From: Parascedosporium putredinis | Taxonomy: Eukaryota > Ascomycota > Sordariomycetes > Microascales > Microascaceae | Length of the DNA: 64,000 nt | Direction of reading: 5' to 3' | Assembly (NCBI GenBank): GCA_949357655.1 | Contig: CASHTG010000019.1 | Coordinates: 1,116,001 to 1,180,000, forward strand | Shown: positions 11,042-22,800 of the stretch, in pieces | Numbering within the stretch: position 1 is the stretch's first letter | Layout of the letters: the number at the start of each line of letters is the position of its first letter | Program-made: the position numbers and the translations under genes | Notes under the pieces: generated by a model | Databases searched by the model: none | Told to the model about the DNA's origin: nothing | The model's input: the letters and a program-made list of their open reading frames with translations, nothing else

Positions 11042-11793
11042 TCACCGTTTCGCCTTGGAGGGTGCCCATGTGTCTGGCTGCCAATTCTCACTAGGGCCCT
11101 TTGCCCTCGCTCTCGCCGCCGCCCAAGGGTCTGCCTTGTCTACAACGGGCTCGTCTTGCGCGGGCGTCTTGTTGTCCTGCGGCGGCTGACTTTGCTGGCT
11201 CTGCTGCTCCTGTGGCGACCCGGCCCCGGCCACCGTCCCGGGCTTTGCTCCTATCGCGTCTTCTTCCGGTTTGGCGGCCCGGCTAGCTTCGATGTTGGGA
11301 ACGGCCTGCGCGGCCGGCTTAGCCGCAAGCTTGGGTTTCGCCGCCCACCGGGCGTCGGCCTGAGAGGCGAGGGCCTTGATTCGCGCCTGGCGGGCTAGCT
11401 CGGCGTGCTGATCTTCCAGCGTCGGGGGTTAGGACGTAGGTAGCGCAGCCACTGGTGCCATTCGGGGAGACCTCGACCTCGGAGTAGTGGACGGAGCGGG
11501 GTAGTGAACGATGCGGCGCCAGCGGGAGTTGGGGTTCGATCCGGCGATGCGGAACTCCCAGTACGTGTAGCCCTTGAGATCGAAGCCTAGAGGGGAACGA
11601 GAATGGCGCATTAGTGGTCGCAAGGATGAGATCTATGAGGCGGCACGGCTGGCATGGTTCGGGAGGGGAAACAAGAGGGTTGAAAACGACGGTGGAAGAG
11701 CATACCAACGAGGACCCGGCGCCGCCATGGGAAGTGGAGGGACTTCCACTTGTACCAGGCTTGGCGGATGGGAGAGATGGGCTTTGACGCCAT
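11042..11793 (-). CDS. NDUFAF2/N7BML-type mitochondrial complex I assembly factor
   Basis: About 211 aa, exons 11706-11793 and 11042-11586, intron GTATGC...CTAG. The N terminus MASKPISPIRQAWYKWKSL continues across the intron into VLVGFDLKGYTYWEFR and RWRRIVHYP, the signature of the NDUFAF2/B17.2-like family. These proteins act late in assembly of NADH:ubiquinone oxidoreductase at the mitochondrial inner membrane. A Gln/Ala/Pro-rich disordered tail ends WQPDTWAPSKAKR. The middle needs three single-base restorations (11497-11501, 11461-11464, 11424-11428), after which the conserved HYSEVEV..EWHQWLRY block reads through. It converges on the 8869 gene with 292 bp between stops. Confidence 0.85.
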
Positions 11794-13457
11794 GGTTGGC
11801 TAAAAAGCAGCGCTGTTCTGGCACACGGCTCGTCCTGGTCGGGATCTTGAGAAGATCTACAAGCGATTGACAAAGTTCCTAGGCGTCAGAGGACATTTCA
11901 CGAGAATCGCATGGCGCGAAAAGCTAAGGTTGAGTTGGGGTAATCTTTTTTTTTGGGAGGCGCTTTCGAGGTTGTATGAAAAGGATATTCTGACGTCGTT
12001 CGCTCAAGCCACATTCTTTTTTTCCTTCCCCGAAAATGCCTTGCAGTTGATTGATGGGACAGGCCCCACTAGCCACACGCTATCAAGATGAGGCGCACGA
12101 CTCAATTGGGTTTGTTCGGAGAATATTCTTGAAACAAAGTCGATTTTCTCGAAATGTTTGCAAGGGTTTAATATCACTTTCTTTGATCTTCTTCGTAATA
12201 GCAGAGAGCCTCGGATCGGAGGCCATGAATCTCATAATAATAGCCCAAGAGAAAGACTTTTGTCATTGAAGAATACATGGAAGAGATTGAAGAAGACGGT
12301 CCCTGAGGAAGTGGACAAATATACTACAGTGGCAATTGATGCCCAGGATAACAAGTTGGGTACATAGATGGATCTATCCAAAGAAAAGAAGAACCAAAAA
12401 ATGGGCTAATGCTCGAACGGTGCGGTGAGGGCCAAAGAACGGTTCGTGAGGCAGCTGAGTAGATTGGAACGGGCCAGGCCACCTTGCCCACCACGAGCGG
12501 TGCATTCGGTTATTCTGACAAGAAGCCCAGGCTTGCCAGACTTGCCAGGATGGACTTGCAGGCGTGAATTTGATCATTCGCCCACGCCTGACTAATCGGG
12601 GCTTGTTTACTCCTGCGCGGATAAGCTGGCGCTGGACCAGCCAAGCTTAGCGGATCTGCATGGGTGACAGGGTCTCAAGGTCCCCACCATCAACCCCGTC
12701 GTCTTACTCGTTGCTGTGGCGGGGTCCGTTGTCCCTCGCAACCACACAAGCTGGACCCCCAACGCCCAGTCGAGGCAGGTCGAGGGGCTCGGAAGCACCG
12801 TCAGCCCAGAGACACGGCCTGCTAGAGGCCGCCATCTTTTCTTTTTGCATTGCATTGCTCCATTGCCAACGGTGTGGCCAAGGGCGATTTGTTGTGAACA
12901 ATCGAGCATTGATCATTCGAATTCATTTTTCCCAAGATCCCTCACAAGCCAAAGGCTCGTACGGGTTTTTGATCATTTCTTTATTTTCAACCTGCCTTTT
13001 TGCCCTGCGTCGCCTTTTAGGCATACAAACACCACCAGCTACACATAGACTACACATATCTCACACCCCCTCGTCTGAGGCACACTCATAGGCTTGCGAG
13101 CCAAGACAACATCTTGAACTCGCCCATCCCACGAGTTTCTCCGGCTAGCATTCTCCTGCTGAAAATTCGCCCTAGACTCTTTTCTTGAGAAACACAGTTC
13201 CGGACACCTCACCCAAGTGAGCAATTACATTGAGACATTGATCGTGGGCAAAGGCGTCCTCGCTTGATACCTGCCTCGAGTTTGTTGTCACTTGCTCGAC
13301 GCCTGACCGCAGAGACAGCACCCGATACCCGCATTACGCTATTCGCATTCCAAAAGTACGCTATCTGTTTGTCGCCCTTGCGGATTTTGCCATCGCGATC
13401 GCTTCCAATCCCCATCTGGCCTCGTTTTGAAGGACAAACCCACTCGTCGTCGCCGCT
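11794..13457. other. Divergent intergenic region, no gene recognised (~1.7 kb)
   Basis: Promoter region shared between the complex I assembly factor (-) and the b561 gene (+). The short open frames lack domain features, and AT content rises at 12100-12370. Confidence 0.5.
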
Positions 13458-16132
13458 ATGGCGCCGACACCAGACGACTTCTCCACCCCGGGGATGGCGA
13501 CGTATGACTCCGACACGCTCAAGGTGGGCGATGGAACTTGGGATTTCACCAAGGACACCTTCCTTCTACCCCCTCTAGTGGGTGTAAATTTCGACACTAT
13601 GAGATTGAACGGTAAGTTTGAAGGGTGTCGACGTTCCACGAACTCGCCTTCGTTCCCCTTTTGTTGCTTCATCGCAGGCTTTGCTCGCTGAGCCTGGGCC
13701 AAACGTCGCTAACGATATGATGTCGCGATTCTTATAGGCATGGGGAACCGATTCGCCTCTCTCACGCAATACCACACCATTATCATGGCGCACGCCATTC
13801 TGGCCGCCCTCGTCTTCCTTCTCGTGATACCCCTCTCTGTAATGACGGTGCGATTCTATGACCGCAGACAAGGATATGCTCGGTCGCATCACGCCCGCTT
13901 GAATGTGTTTGGGGGAATCCTGCTTCTGGTCGTCTTTATCCTCGGAAATTTTGCCGTTGGGCGAAAGCGAAGTCTAACGAACCCGCACCACGGCATCGGC
14001 GTCGCAATTTTCCTGCTCTACATCCTCCAGATGGTTGGCGGTCGACTTGTGCTAAAGATTCAAAAGTTTCGCTCCTTTCGCATTATGCTGCACCAATGGT
14101 CGGGTAGGGCGATTGCGCTGCTAGGGATCGTGCAGATCCCCTAGGACTCACCCTCTACGGATCACCGCTCTATCTCTTCATCTTGTATGCCGTCTGGATG
14201 GCGCTTTTGGTCCTCATTTACTTCATACTGGAGTTTAGGCGACAAGGAAGACGTGACGCTCACCATGGTGGCGGCCGGTCAGACGCTCATAGCCACGCTG
14301 CCGGCTCCGAATATCCCGCCACCAACTCCGGCTACACTGAAAAGCCCGAGAAGCGAAAGTGGATGGCGCCTCTCCTGGCTGGAGCTGGTCTTCTTGCATT
14401 CATGTCGGCCAGGAAGGGCAAGGACCGTAGCCGCAGTCGAAGCCGCAGCCGCAGCAGAGACCGAAGCCGATCTCGATCTTACAGCCGAAGCCGAGTGGAT
14501 CACCACAATGCCTCATCGCACCCCGGAACAAGTTACTTTAGCGACGAGAAATCTCACTACGAGGAGAAGAAAAAGGGCGGTGGACTCTTCACTAAGCTCG
14601 CTGCCGCCGGCGCAGCCTTTGGCGCCTTCAAGATGATCTCCGGTATGGGCAAGAAGGGGACTCGCGGCCATGAGGACGAGTACTCGGCCGTCTCTACCGA
14701 CACGCCTAGCCGCCGCTTCCCGCCGCGTCGTGGGGGCCCAGCACCGTCAGTGATCTCAGCGAAATTAGCGACCAGTATCGACGCGACCCGAGGGGACCCC
14801 GACGATGGCTGCCCATGCCATGAGTGCCGCCTCGGGACCTCCAGGGCCTGCCGGAAGTGCTCGACCTTATGCTCCCCGCCCCGCCCATTCTCGAAACTAC
14901 TCGCGAGGCAGCTTTGACGACGATTCGTATGAAAGCCCGTCGAGGCGCCCACAAGACGGGAAAGGTGGCGGTGCCGCCAAAGGCATCCTTGCCGGCCTCG
15001 GCATGGGTTGGCTCGCGAGCAGGTTTGGCAAGAAGAAGAAGGCGCCGCGAGATGACGAAAGCTTCTACAAGGATGAGGAAGACCGACGCTCTGGCCTCCA
15101 CGGACCCCGCTACACGGGCGATGGCTTCCCATCCCCTACGCGAAACAGTCACGCCGGTGGTAGTAGGAGACATTCTCGGCAACCCTCGCGTCTCGGTAGC
15201 CGCCCGCCTCCCTCCCACTTGCTCAGCGATGAATCGTCGATTGTGGAGCCTCGCACGCATGGTGGCGCAGGCCCTCCCATGCCTCCTCTAACCAGTTCAT
15301 ACGCAGGCCATGGCGCGCCCGTCCCGCCCCGCCCCCGCCTCCGGGATCTGGCTTTGTGCCACCCCCATGCCTGGCCACGGCGGATCGCACCGGGATGTAA
15401 CGGACCCAATCAGGATGCCGGCAATGCCTCCGGATCCCCTTGACTCGCGAAGCTCCCTGGATCGGGCCCCTGGCAATAAGTTGCAACGACGAGACTCATC
15501 GCGTCGGCGACGAGCTGGTGCCGAAGCTGCGGCTGCGGCTGCTGCGTCCGCTAGTGTTCTCGCCGCCGAGGAAGAGCAGCGGCGCCACCACGAGAGGGGG
15601 GCAGAGACTCGGATACCCCGACGAGACAGCCGCGGAAGACGACAGTTAAAGTGACCCTTCACGATGATCGAGTGAACCTCCGACGATTGACAGAGGAAGA
15701 AGCGGCGATGTCGAGACGCGAGCAGAGGCGGCGCCGTGGCGACTCGGCCAGCAGTATCTCGGGAACCGAAACTCCTAGCAGGCGGTATCGGCGAGACTCG
15801 AGCCAGAAGCCCCCGAGTCGGGTACCGGAATGACGGCCGACGCAGACTCGGCGCTATCTCCCCGAACCCGGCTTTTGCGGGGATACGCGACGGCCCAAAG
15901 ACTCGGCCTACTACTCGGGTGCTGCTGGACGTTCGGCAATTACACCGCCGCATTACGGCCAGCCGGTCTCGAGCATGGGGAGCGACAGTCACGGTACCTG
16001 AGCGAGGCGATGAGCCCGTCACCTGGCGACAGGCCGGGCGGCTCGGCGGCGGAAAACAGGCGTAGGAGGCGGCAGCAGAGGCAGACGAGTCTGAGCACAA
16101 GGCCGGTGGCCGGCAACGACATGTTTGACTGA
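13458..16132 (+). CDS. Cytochrome b561-type membrane protein with long RS-rich cytosolic tail
   Basis: About 850 aa. Exon 1 is 13458-13611 and exon 2 starts at 13738 (intron GTAAGT...ATAG, in phase). Residues ~55-220 form a polytopic b561-like domain with about five membrane helices and His candidates for haem ligation in IIMAHAIL, NPHHGIGV and MLHQWSGR. No DOMON domain is seen. The rest looks disordered: an alternating Arg-Ser run at 14430-14510, two Gly/Ala helices flanked by Lys (GGLFTKLAAAGAAFGAFK; GGAAKGILAGLGMGWLAS), then Arg/Ser/Pro-rich sequence ending near PVAGNDMFD. At least six frame breaks occur (14138-14141, ~14732-14739, 14797-14800, ~15320-15360 two, ~15630, more after 15830), mostly in C/G runs. 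b561 proteins move electrons across membranes; the tail function is unknown. Confidence 0.8.
14430..14510 (+). repeat. Arg-Ser dipeptide coding repeat
   Basis: Imperfect 6-bp CGAAGC/CGCAGC-type repeat encoding about ten alternating Arg-Ser pairs in the b561 protein tail, resembling the RS domains of SR proteins. Confidence 0.8.
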
Positions 16133-16994
16133 AATGGCTAATTGCACCAAGGGAATGTGTGACGATTTTGTTTTTCTTTTCATGCCTGTTTTCGAATTTC
16201 TTTTCTTTTTCTTCTCATCTTCCTGACTCTTTTCGAGGCATCTGCGAGAGATGATAACGAGTGTCATGACACCCGGGGAAAATGGGGAATATTCACGTTG
16301 GAGGGCCAAGTGGAAGACTGCATATGGGCGAGTTGGCACCGGGAAGCCATCGGCCTCGGCGTTTAGAGGAGTTGCTATTTCTTCTTTTTCTTTTCAGTTC
16401 CTGGACATCTTGACTCCTTTACGCCTAGGCACAAAGGCCTGCTTTTATTCCTTTTTTCCTCCTCTACTTCTCCCATATTCTCTCTCTTCTCTCCTCTCTG
16501 GCACCTCTGACCGGGGACTCGTCTAGGGCCCGCGGAGGGACGTGGCAAAAAGAGTGGACGGAGGTTTGAGTTTGGTTGGGAAATCATCGACCCGCTCAAG
16601 CTATGTAGCAACGTTTATAGACGAGGTGGCTCCAACACCACTTGACGTATCCTGGTGGTTTTGAGCCCTTTACATACTGAAATTTAATTCTGCTGAAACA
16701 AACCGCTTCCTTTATACCTGTGACTCCCTTTTGTTATTGGTGTGACGTCCTTGCAAACTCTCTTTTTAACGCTTCTATTTCCACGACCTGGTCGGAAGTA
16801 TGCCTGGGGTCACGCCGGCGCCAAGGGGTGCTCCGCTTGGATGATGGAATAAATGAATCTATAGCTACAGCGCTGGTCCCTCGCCGAGCTCGCTCGCCCT
16901 GGAATACTGTCAACGATGATAAGTGCGATGGTCACTTTGTTCGTATTCGTCTTTTGTGAAGTGGTGAGTGTATTCATATCGCATTCGAAGGGCT
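16133..16994. other. Convergent 3' intergenic region, no gene recognised
   Basis: It lies between the b561 and Spp2 stop codons and is T/C-rich at 16370-16500. Open frames at 16720-16959 (+) and 16910-17218 (-) have no recognisable features. Confidence 0.5.
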
Positions 16995-18031
16995 TCACCG
17001 ACGTGAATGGTAATGCCGGTCGTCCCGATCATGTCTGCCGTGTCTTCCGTCGCGCTCGTATTCTCGTTCCCGCTCCCTGTCTCGCTTATAGCTATCCTTG
17101 TCCCGTCCTCGAGATTCCCTCTCCTTTGCCTTTTCGCGATTGTAATCCGCGAGCCTCTTGGGCTTGGACGAGCCGCCCTTGCCGCCCTTGTGATCCCAGC
17201 CCCCGAGGTCCTCGGCATCTTTCAGCTCCTTGGCGCCTAGACCGAGCTGGTTGGGGCGGCGACGCACATCCTTGAACCCGGGGCGGGAGAATTCGCCGTT
17301 CCAACCCATGCCGCGGAGCATGGCGGCGCCGAACTCGCCGACGTCGATGCCGTTGTCGGCGGTGAGGAATCGGGAGGGGCGCTTCCTTGACGTCGTGGCG
17401 GAAGGCCTCGGCCTCGGAGAGGACAATCACCTTGTCCGGCTTGTCTCGGGTCTTTCCTGTGAGTCGGTCAATGGCCTCTTGCTCGATGGTCCGGGGAACC
17501 TCTTCTTTTCGACGCTCGGTGTCCTTCTTGCTTCCTTCCGGCGCGGCGTCGCGTGCTTTGTCGGCCTTTTTCGTCACGGTTAGGCCCCACTGGATGGGCT
17601 TGTCCTGGTCGGCGGGTTCAACTTCTTTGTTGCTCGACGATCCGCCGCCCGGAGCTGGCTCCTTCCTAGGCTGTACCCTGCTCCGCATCTTGTTTCGCAA
17701 GCTCTGTTCGGGCAGTTGGATGATTTTGGGCGTGTCCCCGAGTTCGATAATCTCTTCGCCTCGGCGCGGGCTCCCCGCCTCCTCCCATCCCGGTCCCTCT
17801 GGTCCCTCCGCCCATCGCGATGCCTCCCTTCGTCGCGGCGGCGGTTCTCCCGCCGCCACCAAAGGCTTTTGTCCTCCCGCCGCCCCCGCGCCTACTGCGG
17901 TCCGAGCCGGATCCCGAGTCTGAGTCGTCGCCGAGGGCGTTTGTGCGCGGGCGCTTGCCGAGGGTGGAGGAGGGGCTCGCGCGCCGACGGGAAGGGGGTG
18001 CTGCGTCCGAGGAGCCGAATTTTATCGACAT
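16995..18031 (-). CDS. SPP2: Pre-mRNA splicing factor Spp2 (G-patch protein)
   Basis: About 345 aa. Spp2 (MOS2/GPKOW family) recruits and activates the DEAH helicase Prp2 in the spliceosome before the first step. Visible: start MSIKFGSSD at 18031, basic disordered N terminus (TLGKRPR), central KPIQWGLTVTKK, EAFRHDV, then the G-patch-like core VGEFGAAMLRGMGWNGEFSR, RRPNQLGLGAKEL, and a basic Arg/Asp/Glu/His-rich tail ending HYHSRR. An in-frame upstream Met at 18091 exists; I chose 18031 because the alignable N terminus begins there. Frame breaks lie near 17780-17830 and 17370-17385. Convergent with the b561 gene, divergent from Vid21. Confidence 0.88.
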
Positions 18032-19794
18032 GCGCGGCGCTTTTGGGGGCGCGTCGCGCAGGAGTCCATGCTGGAGTTGTGCGGGATGCAAGGTCGGAGG
18101 GGGCGAGACGAAAGGGGAGGGAGGGCGGGAGTGGGGGGGCGCCTAAATTCGTGCGCGCGAAACTGGGTTGGGGGCGGAGGAGAGGCGTGGTTGGAATGGT
18201 GTTGATAGCGTTTTGACTTTTCTCTTTCGATTTCGGGGTATCAATAATAGGTTGGCGGTCGAGAGGGTCTTGGAGCTGGGGAGTCGAGTCGAAGGGAAAA
18301 AAGTGACACAATCGTAGGTACTTGGCGCTGGTACATGGATCTATCGGGAGTGTAGACATCCAAGCCTCAAGCACCCTTCATCGATACCGCCACAGTGGCG
18401 CATGAGGTTGACCTCTCCTGTTTCCTGGTGCTGCAGAATGGAGGAGAGAACTCGCACTGTGAACGTCAGTGAAGCGTATCTTTTCTTGGCCCAAGCTTTG
18501 ACTCCTCAGTTACTCTTGGGGAACGAAGTGCATGACCGTCCCCACATGCAATGGATGCTGGAGGCCAAATTCACGGGCCTGGCCACTCGGAACCCAAGCC
18601 AGTTGGCTCAGCTTCCTCTCTCGGAGCACTTGGGACTACTTTTCTTATTCTAGTGCCCGCTTTTCGCTAAACTTCTCTTTTCCTAGAGAAGTAGGCTGAA
18701 GAGGCACTCATTCAAAGAGGTGGAGCCAAATCCAAGCCTGATATTCACGCCCGCAAGTCACCTGTATCATCAGATAAAACCTGGAAAAAAAAGGAAGAAA
18801 AGGGGAAAAGGAAACAAAAGAGTGATCATGGAGGGTTGCGCATGAGCAAAGGAAAATCCGGATCAAATTGAGCTCCCGGGTTTTGAGCCGTGGGGGCCCC
18901 TTGCAGTCGTTACTTGGAGTTTCCTGGTACAACTAGACAGGGGGCCATGGAATTATTATGAGGATTAACCACGGCGGCATCGCGTGGGCTCGATGCTGGG
19001 AGGCATCATCAATGATCGTTGTGGAGAGATCGGGTCAAACTCTCCCGGTTCTCCCCGATTTCAGTTGGATGAGAGAACCGCCTCCGTTGGCACTATGACC
19101 ACAAACTTCTACGGAGGAACCTGATCAATGATGGCTGATACTGGATCGGGCCTAAGATCTCGACCTTCAAAGAAAAGATTAGGCAACCAAATTCTATTTG
19201 GACATTGCACTGTGTGTTCGCCAGCCTAACCATATATGTGTACCTGCAGTGGCTTTGGAATGAACATTGCATGATCTCGACATCCATGCTCTGCCCGGGG
19301 TAACTAGCGCGACAGCGAATGTATACAGTGTGTGTTAAGACGCGACTCACCCGCACTCACATGGATCTCGATACCTGGCGTATTCGCCCCTCCACTTCCA
19401 ACTATTAGCTACTGGTACCCCGTTCGGTCGCGCCTCTTTCCCCCATTCACACTCCATCAGCCGACATTACCCAACAGCGAGCCCGGCCACTGACAGTGGA
19501 AGCAAGGACGACCAAGGTTGGAAAGACGGGGGTAAAAAAAAATTAACAGACGCCTATTACTGGTAGGAGAAAAAAAACTCTCACCAGCACAGCAACACTA
19601 GAACCACCAAATCGAGACGAGACGAGGAATTTTCCGTGGATACTCACCATCGACTTGGGCAATCGCAATCAATTGCCACAACACAACAGCGCGATTTTCA
19701 TCCCTCTTAATTACGTTTTTCATCTCCTACGGCCTCGATAATTATTGGCAAACATCCGTTTTGATGAAAAACGGATGTCGCGGCTTCGAATGCT
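18032..19794. other. Divergent intergenic region Spp2 / Vid21 (~1.76 kb)
   Basis: Contains both promoters. No gene recognised; the frames at 18402-18653 (+) and 19093-19356 (-) have no domain. The last 45 bases hold a hairpin and two uORFs, listed separately. Confidence 0.55.
19752..19778 (+). promoter_or_regulatory. Perfect 11-bp inverted repeat just upstream of the Vid21 start
   Basis: Left arm ACATCCGTTTT (19752-19762), loop GATGA (19763-19767), right arm AAAACGGATGT (19768-19778). The arms are exactly complementary. The hairpin ends 16 bases before the chosen ATG at 19795, so if transcribed it sits in the 5' leader. It could be an RNA hairpin affecting scanning, or a palindromic protein-binding site in DNA. 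Confidence 0.6.
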
Positions 19795-19802
19795 ATGACT
19801 GA
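19764..19802 (+). promoter_or_regulatory. Two short uORFs overlapping the Vid21 start codon
   Basis: uORF A starts in the hairpin loop (ATG 19764) and has 12 codons with a stop at 19800-19802. uORF B starts at ATG 19775 and has 7 codons with a stop at 19796-19798. Both overlap the main ATG (19795) in other frames, so they would compete with it if the transcript begins upstream. The transcription start is unknown. Confidence 0.45.
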
Positions 19803-22800
19803 GGTCGGGCCTGCCGATCGATCGAGGCTCTTGCGGTCAAAGAAGACGAGCGCAGGTATGGTTCAATTCCCACGATGGGGATTTTTTCCGGTTCGAATGA
19901 GCCCGAATTTGATGTGTTGACGATTATTTTCAGTTCAATTCTATCAACGAGGAAGCGGAAGTTCACGCAGTTCTTTGCCGCCGCCGCTGCGCCGACACCC
20001 TACCAAACTATGAGATCGCGAGCCCCAACGCGCCGAATGCGAGCCCCAGCGACTTCAATGCTTACGATCATTCCAGCGTCTTGCAGTACGTTTAAATACT
20101 TGGAAAAATATTTTTGCACTCGCCTTGTCGCGTTTGCCGCCCCTTCCCTCCCCTTTTCTGGTTATCATTGAATCGGCGCTCTCGCGTCGTTAACCGTTTG
20201 CGTCGCTAACACGTTCATGATGTAGGGGCAAGAAATTTGGCGACGCCAATGTCTCCAGCGCACCCGCGTTAAATCTTAATGGCCTCGCTCGATTCTTCCG
20301 AGTGGCAGGAATATGGGGGATTTTACCTGATGGCCAGCCTATCGCCGCAGCGGCGAATGGCGCGAGGCCAACCGGAGCTGGTGTATCAACGCAACCAACC
20401 GCACCGATCCAATCCTTGGGAAGCGTATCGGCGCCGCTCAACGACGATAAGAGGCGACCGGCATTAGCACCGAGCACTCTCGTTTCTAGCGCAGCCTCGA
20501 CACCACCCGCCGTTGCATCCCGCGAAGCGAAGCCCAAGATCGCAGCATCGTCGCCACAGATCCCTCACCCGTCAACAACGGCAGGCGTCACGACCCGACC
20601 AGCCATTGAACACGGAATAAATGGGGTTGCGGAGAAGTCTGCTCAAAAACACGCCTCCGCCCCGCCGGTATCCGCCGCCGCGACGACGAAGCCAGTACCA
20701 GTCGCCGAGACACGAGCCCCCAACCTCTCGCTGGATCGGTTCCTCCCACGACGCACATTCCATCCCAGGCAAAGCCGTTGGTTCCTCTAGCACCGCGGAC
20801 TTCCACGGCCCCGCCCACCGTTGCCCCTTCGACCGACTTGCCGACTCCTCTCGCGAGAGCTCAAGAGAGCGGACGGCAGCTGGAGACAGCATCATCGCCA
20901 GCATCTTCCGTCCCGAGCGCCCCAACGCCCGCAGTACACGATGTATCTGCGACTACGAGCCCGGAGAAGGAGGATGCCCAGTCTGTGCTAACCGAGAAGA
21001 AGACCGCCACTGACCAAGATGCCGTCATGGTGGACGCGCCAAGCGCTACGCCGCTATCGAAGCCTTCCTGCCTAGCACGTCAGGTCCCTCTCCCGCCTCC
21101 GCGGTACAACCCCCAACCGCAAACCATCTCAAATCTCAACCTGCAATGGTGGAAAAGAAGCCGATAGCAAACCCCACCACTCAAACCCCATCAACTACGC
21201 AACCTTCAATAACGACTACCGCCCCCGCTTCAAAACCACCAGCCACATTGGCACAGAAACAACTTCCTATCACTAAACCCCCAACTCCTCCCACACCCCA
21301 TTCCGTTCAATCTCCATCCATACCTCCACGTCAACTGCCCGATGCGGCAAAGTCTGCAACCCCGGCTCCGGTTGAGGGCATGGACGTGGACTCGCGCAAG
21401 GCGGATGTTCCTACGAGGGCGCCTGTCGCAAAACCTGCTCCTGCGGAAGTGAAGCCATCATCCCAGTCGGTACCATCTCCTCAACCTTTCCAGCAGGCTG
21501 TCCCACACGTAGCGGAGACTCGTCAACCTGAGAGGGCAGTAACACGAGTATCATCTGGCGCCCTTCGTCAGAAGTCCGTTTCCGAGATTCTCGGTGGAAC
21601 CCTCAAGTCGCAACGCCCGCTGGCAGCAGAGAAGGCGGTGCCGGGCACGAAGAGTGCACAGGGCTACCCCACGACACCGTCGACCTCGCGGCCCAAGGGC
21701 CAGTTTGAGAAGCGACGGGAAAGGGACCGGAATCAAGTATCAACGGTGGTGTTTGGAAAGCAATCCAAGCGTTCCGATGATAAGTCGATCGCGAACCAGA
21801 AACATCAAGGGACTTCGCCGGCGGATGATTACTTCACCCCCTCTTTATCGAAGGTTTCATCTCGAGATCATCTTGGATGAAGCCTCTAGGTGCTCTTTTA
21901 AACCAAGCGCACAAGAGCATCTCCTCTTCAGATGCTATGCTGGCCTATGAAGATGACCAGGCGTGCAAAGTCCTCAAGCGGGTCTATCTGCTTCAGCATA
22001 CGAACAAGTGGTCTCTACGACAGCGAGAGCGGTGCGCCGAACCTACCCGACCTCCCTCCCATCTAGACGTTTTACTCCAGGAGATGAAGTGGATGCGGAC
22101 GGACTTTCGGGAGGAGCGCAAGTGGAAGATGGCCATGGCAAGGATCCTCGCAACTGCGTGCGCCAAATGGCACGCCGCGACTCCGGAGGAGCGTCTTGCC
22201 CTTCAGGTTGCGGCACGTCCTCCACCAAAGGACAACGTGGTGCCAGAGGTCGACATGCAAGATGTAGACGCCGTGGCCGATGACGGCCAGCGTATGCCTG
22301 TCCTTGTGAAGGGCGATTCTGACGTATCAGGCATGAATGATGAGGTTGATATCATCTCCCCTCAGCCATATTCGCGCTTCCGGAGGATCAGGTGGTATTC
22401 GCTCTGCGTCGATCTCCAACGTCAGATCTGCTTTTGTCCGAACTACCTCTCTATGGGTCTCCCCTTAAAGTTCCGAGCTCTGATATCATGCAGCCTGAAT
22501 ATGACCCGGATGCTCTCTGGCGCCGCCCTGCTCTTCCCCTCAGCAAATACGTGGAAGGCGATATGAGGTTGGTAACGGAAGGGCAGCCTTCGTGGCAAAC
22601 TAGATTCATGTATGAAGATGAATCGGAGGATGAAGAAGACCAGGACAAGTATCAGCCCGAGCCATCATCTACAAGTCGCCGGGACTGGCTTCCCCCGAGA
22701 AGACCGATGTCGCTTTATTTAATCCCGAGATGAAGCCTATCCGGGACCGCCTCTACGCGAGCCACCAGTTCAGGCCACCAAGCGAGCACCCTATGCCACC

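Noticed and set aside
19850..19900. Possible tRNA B box (GGTTCAATTCC) in the Vid21 region
   Set aside because: It lies at the exon 1/intron 1 boundary; no cloverleaf can be drawn.
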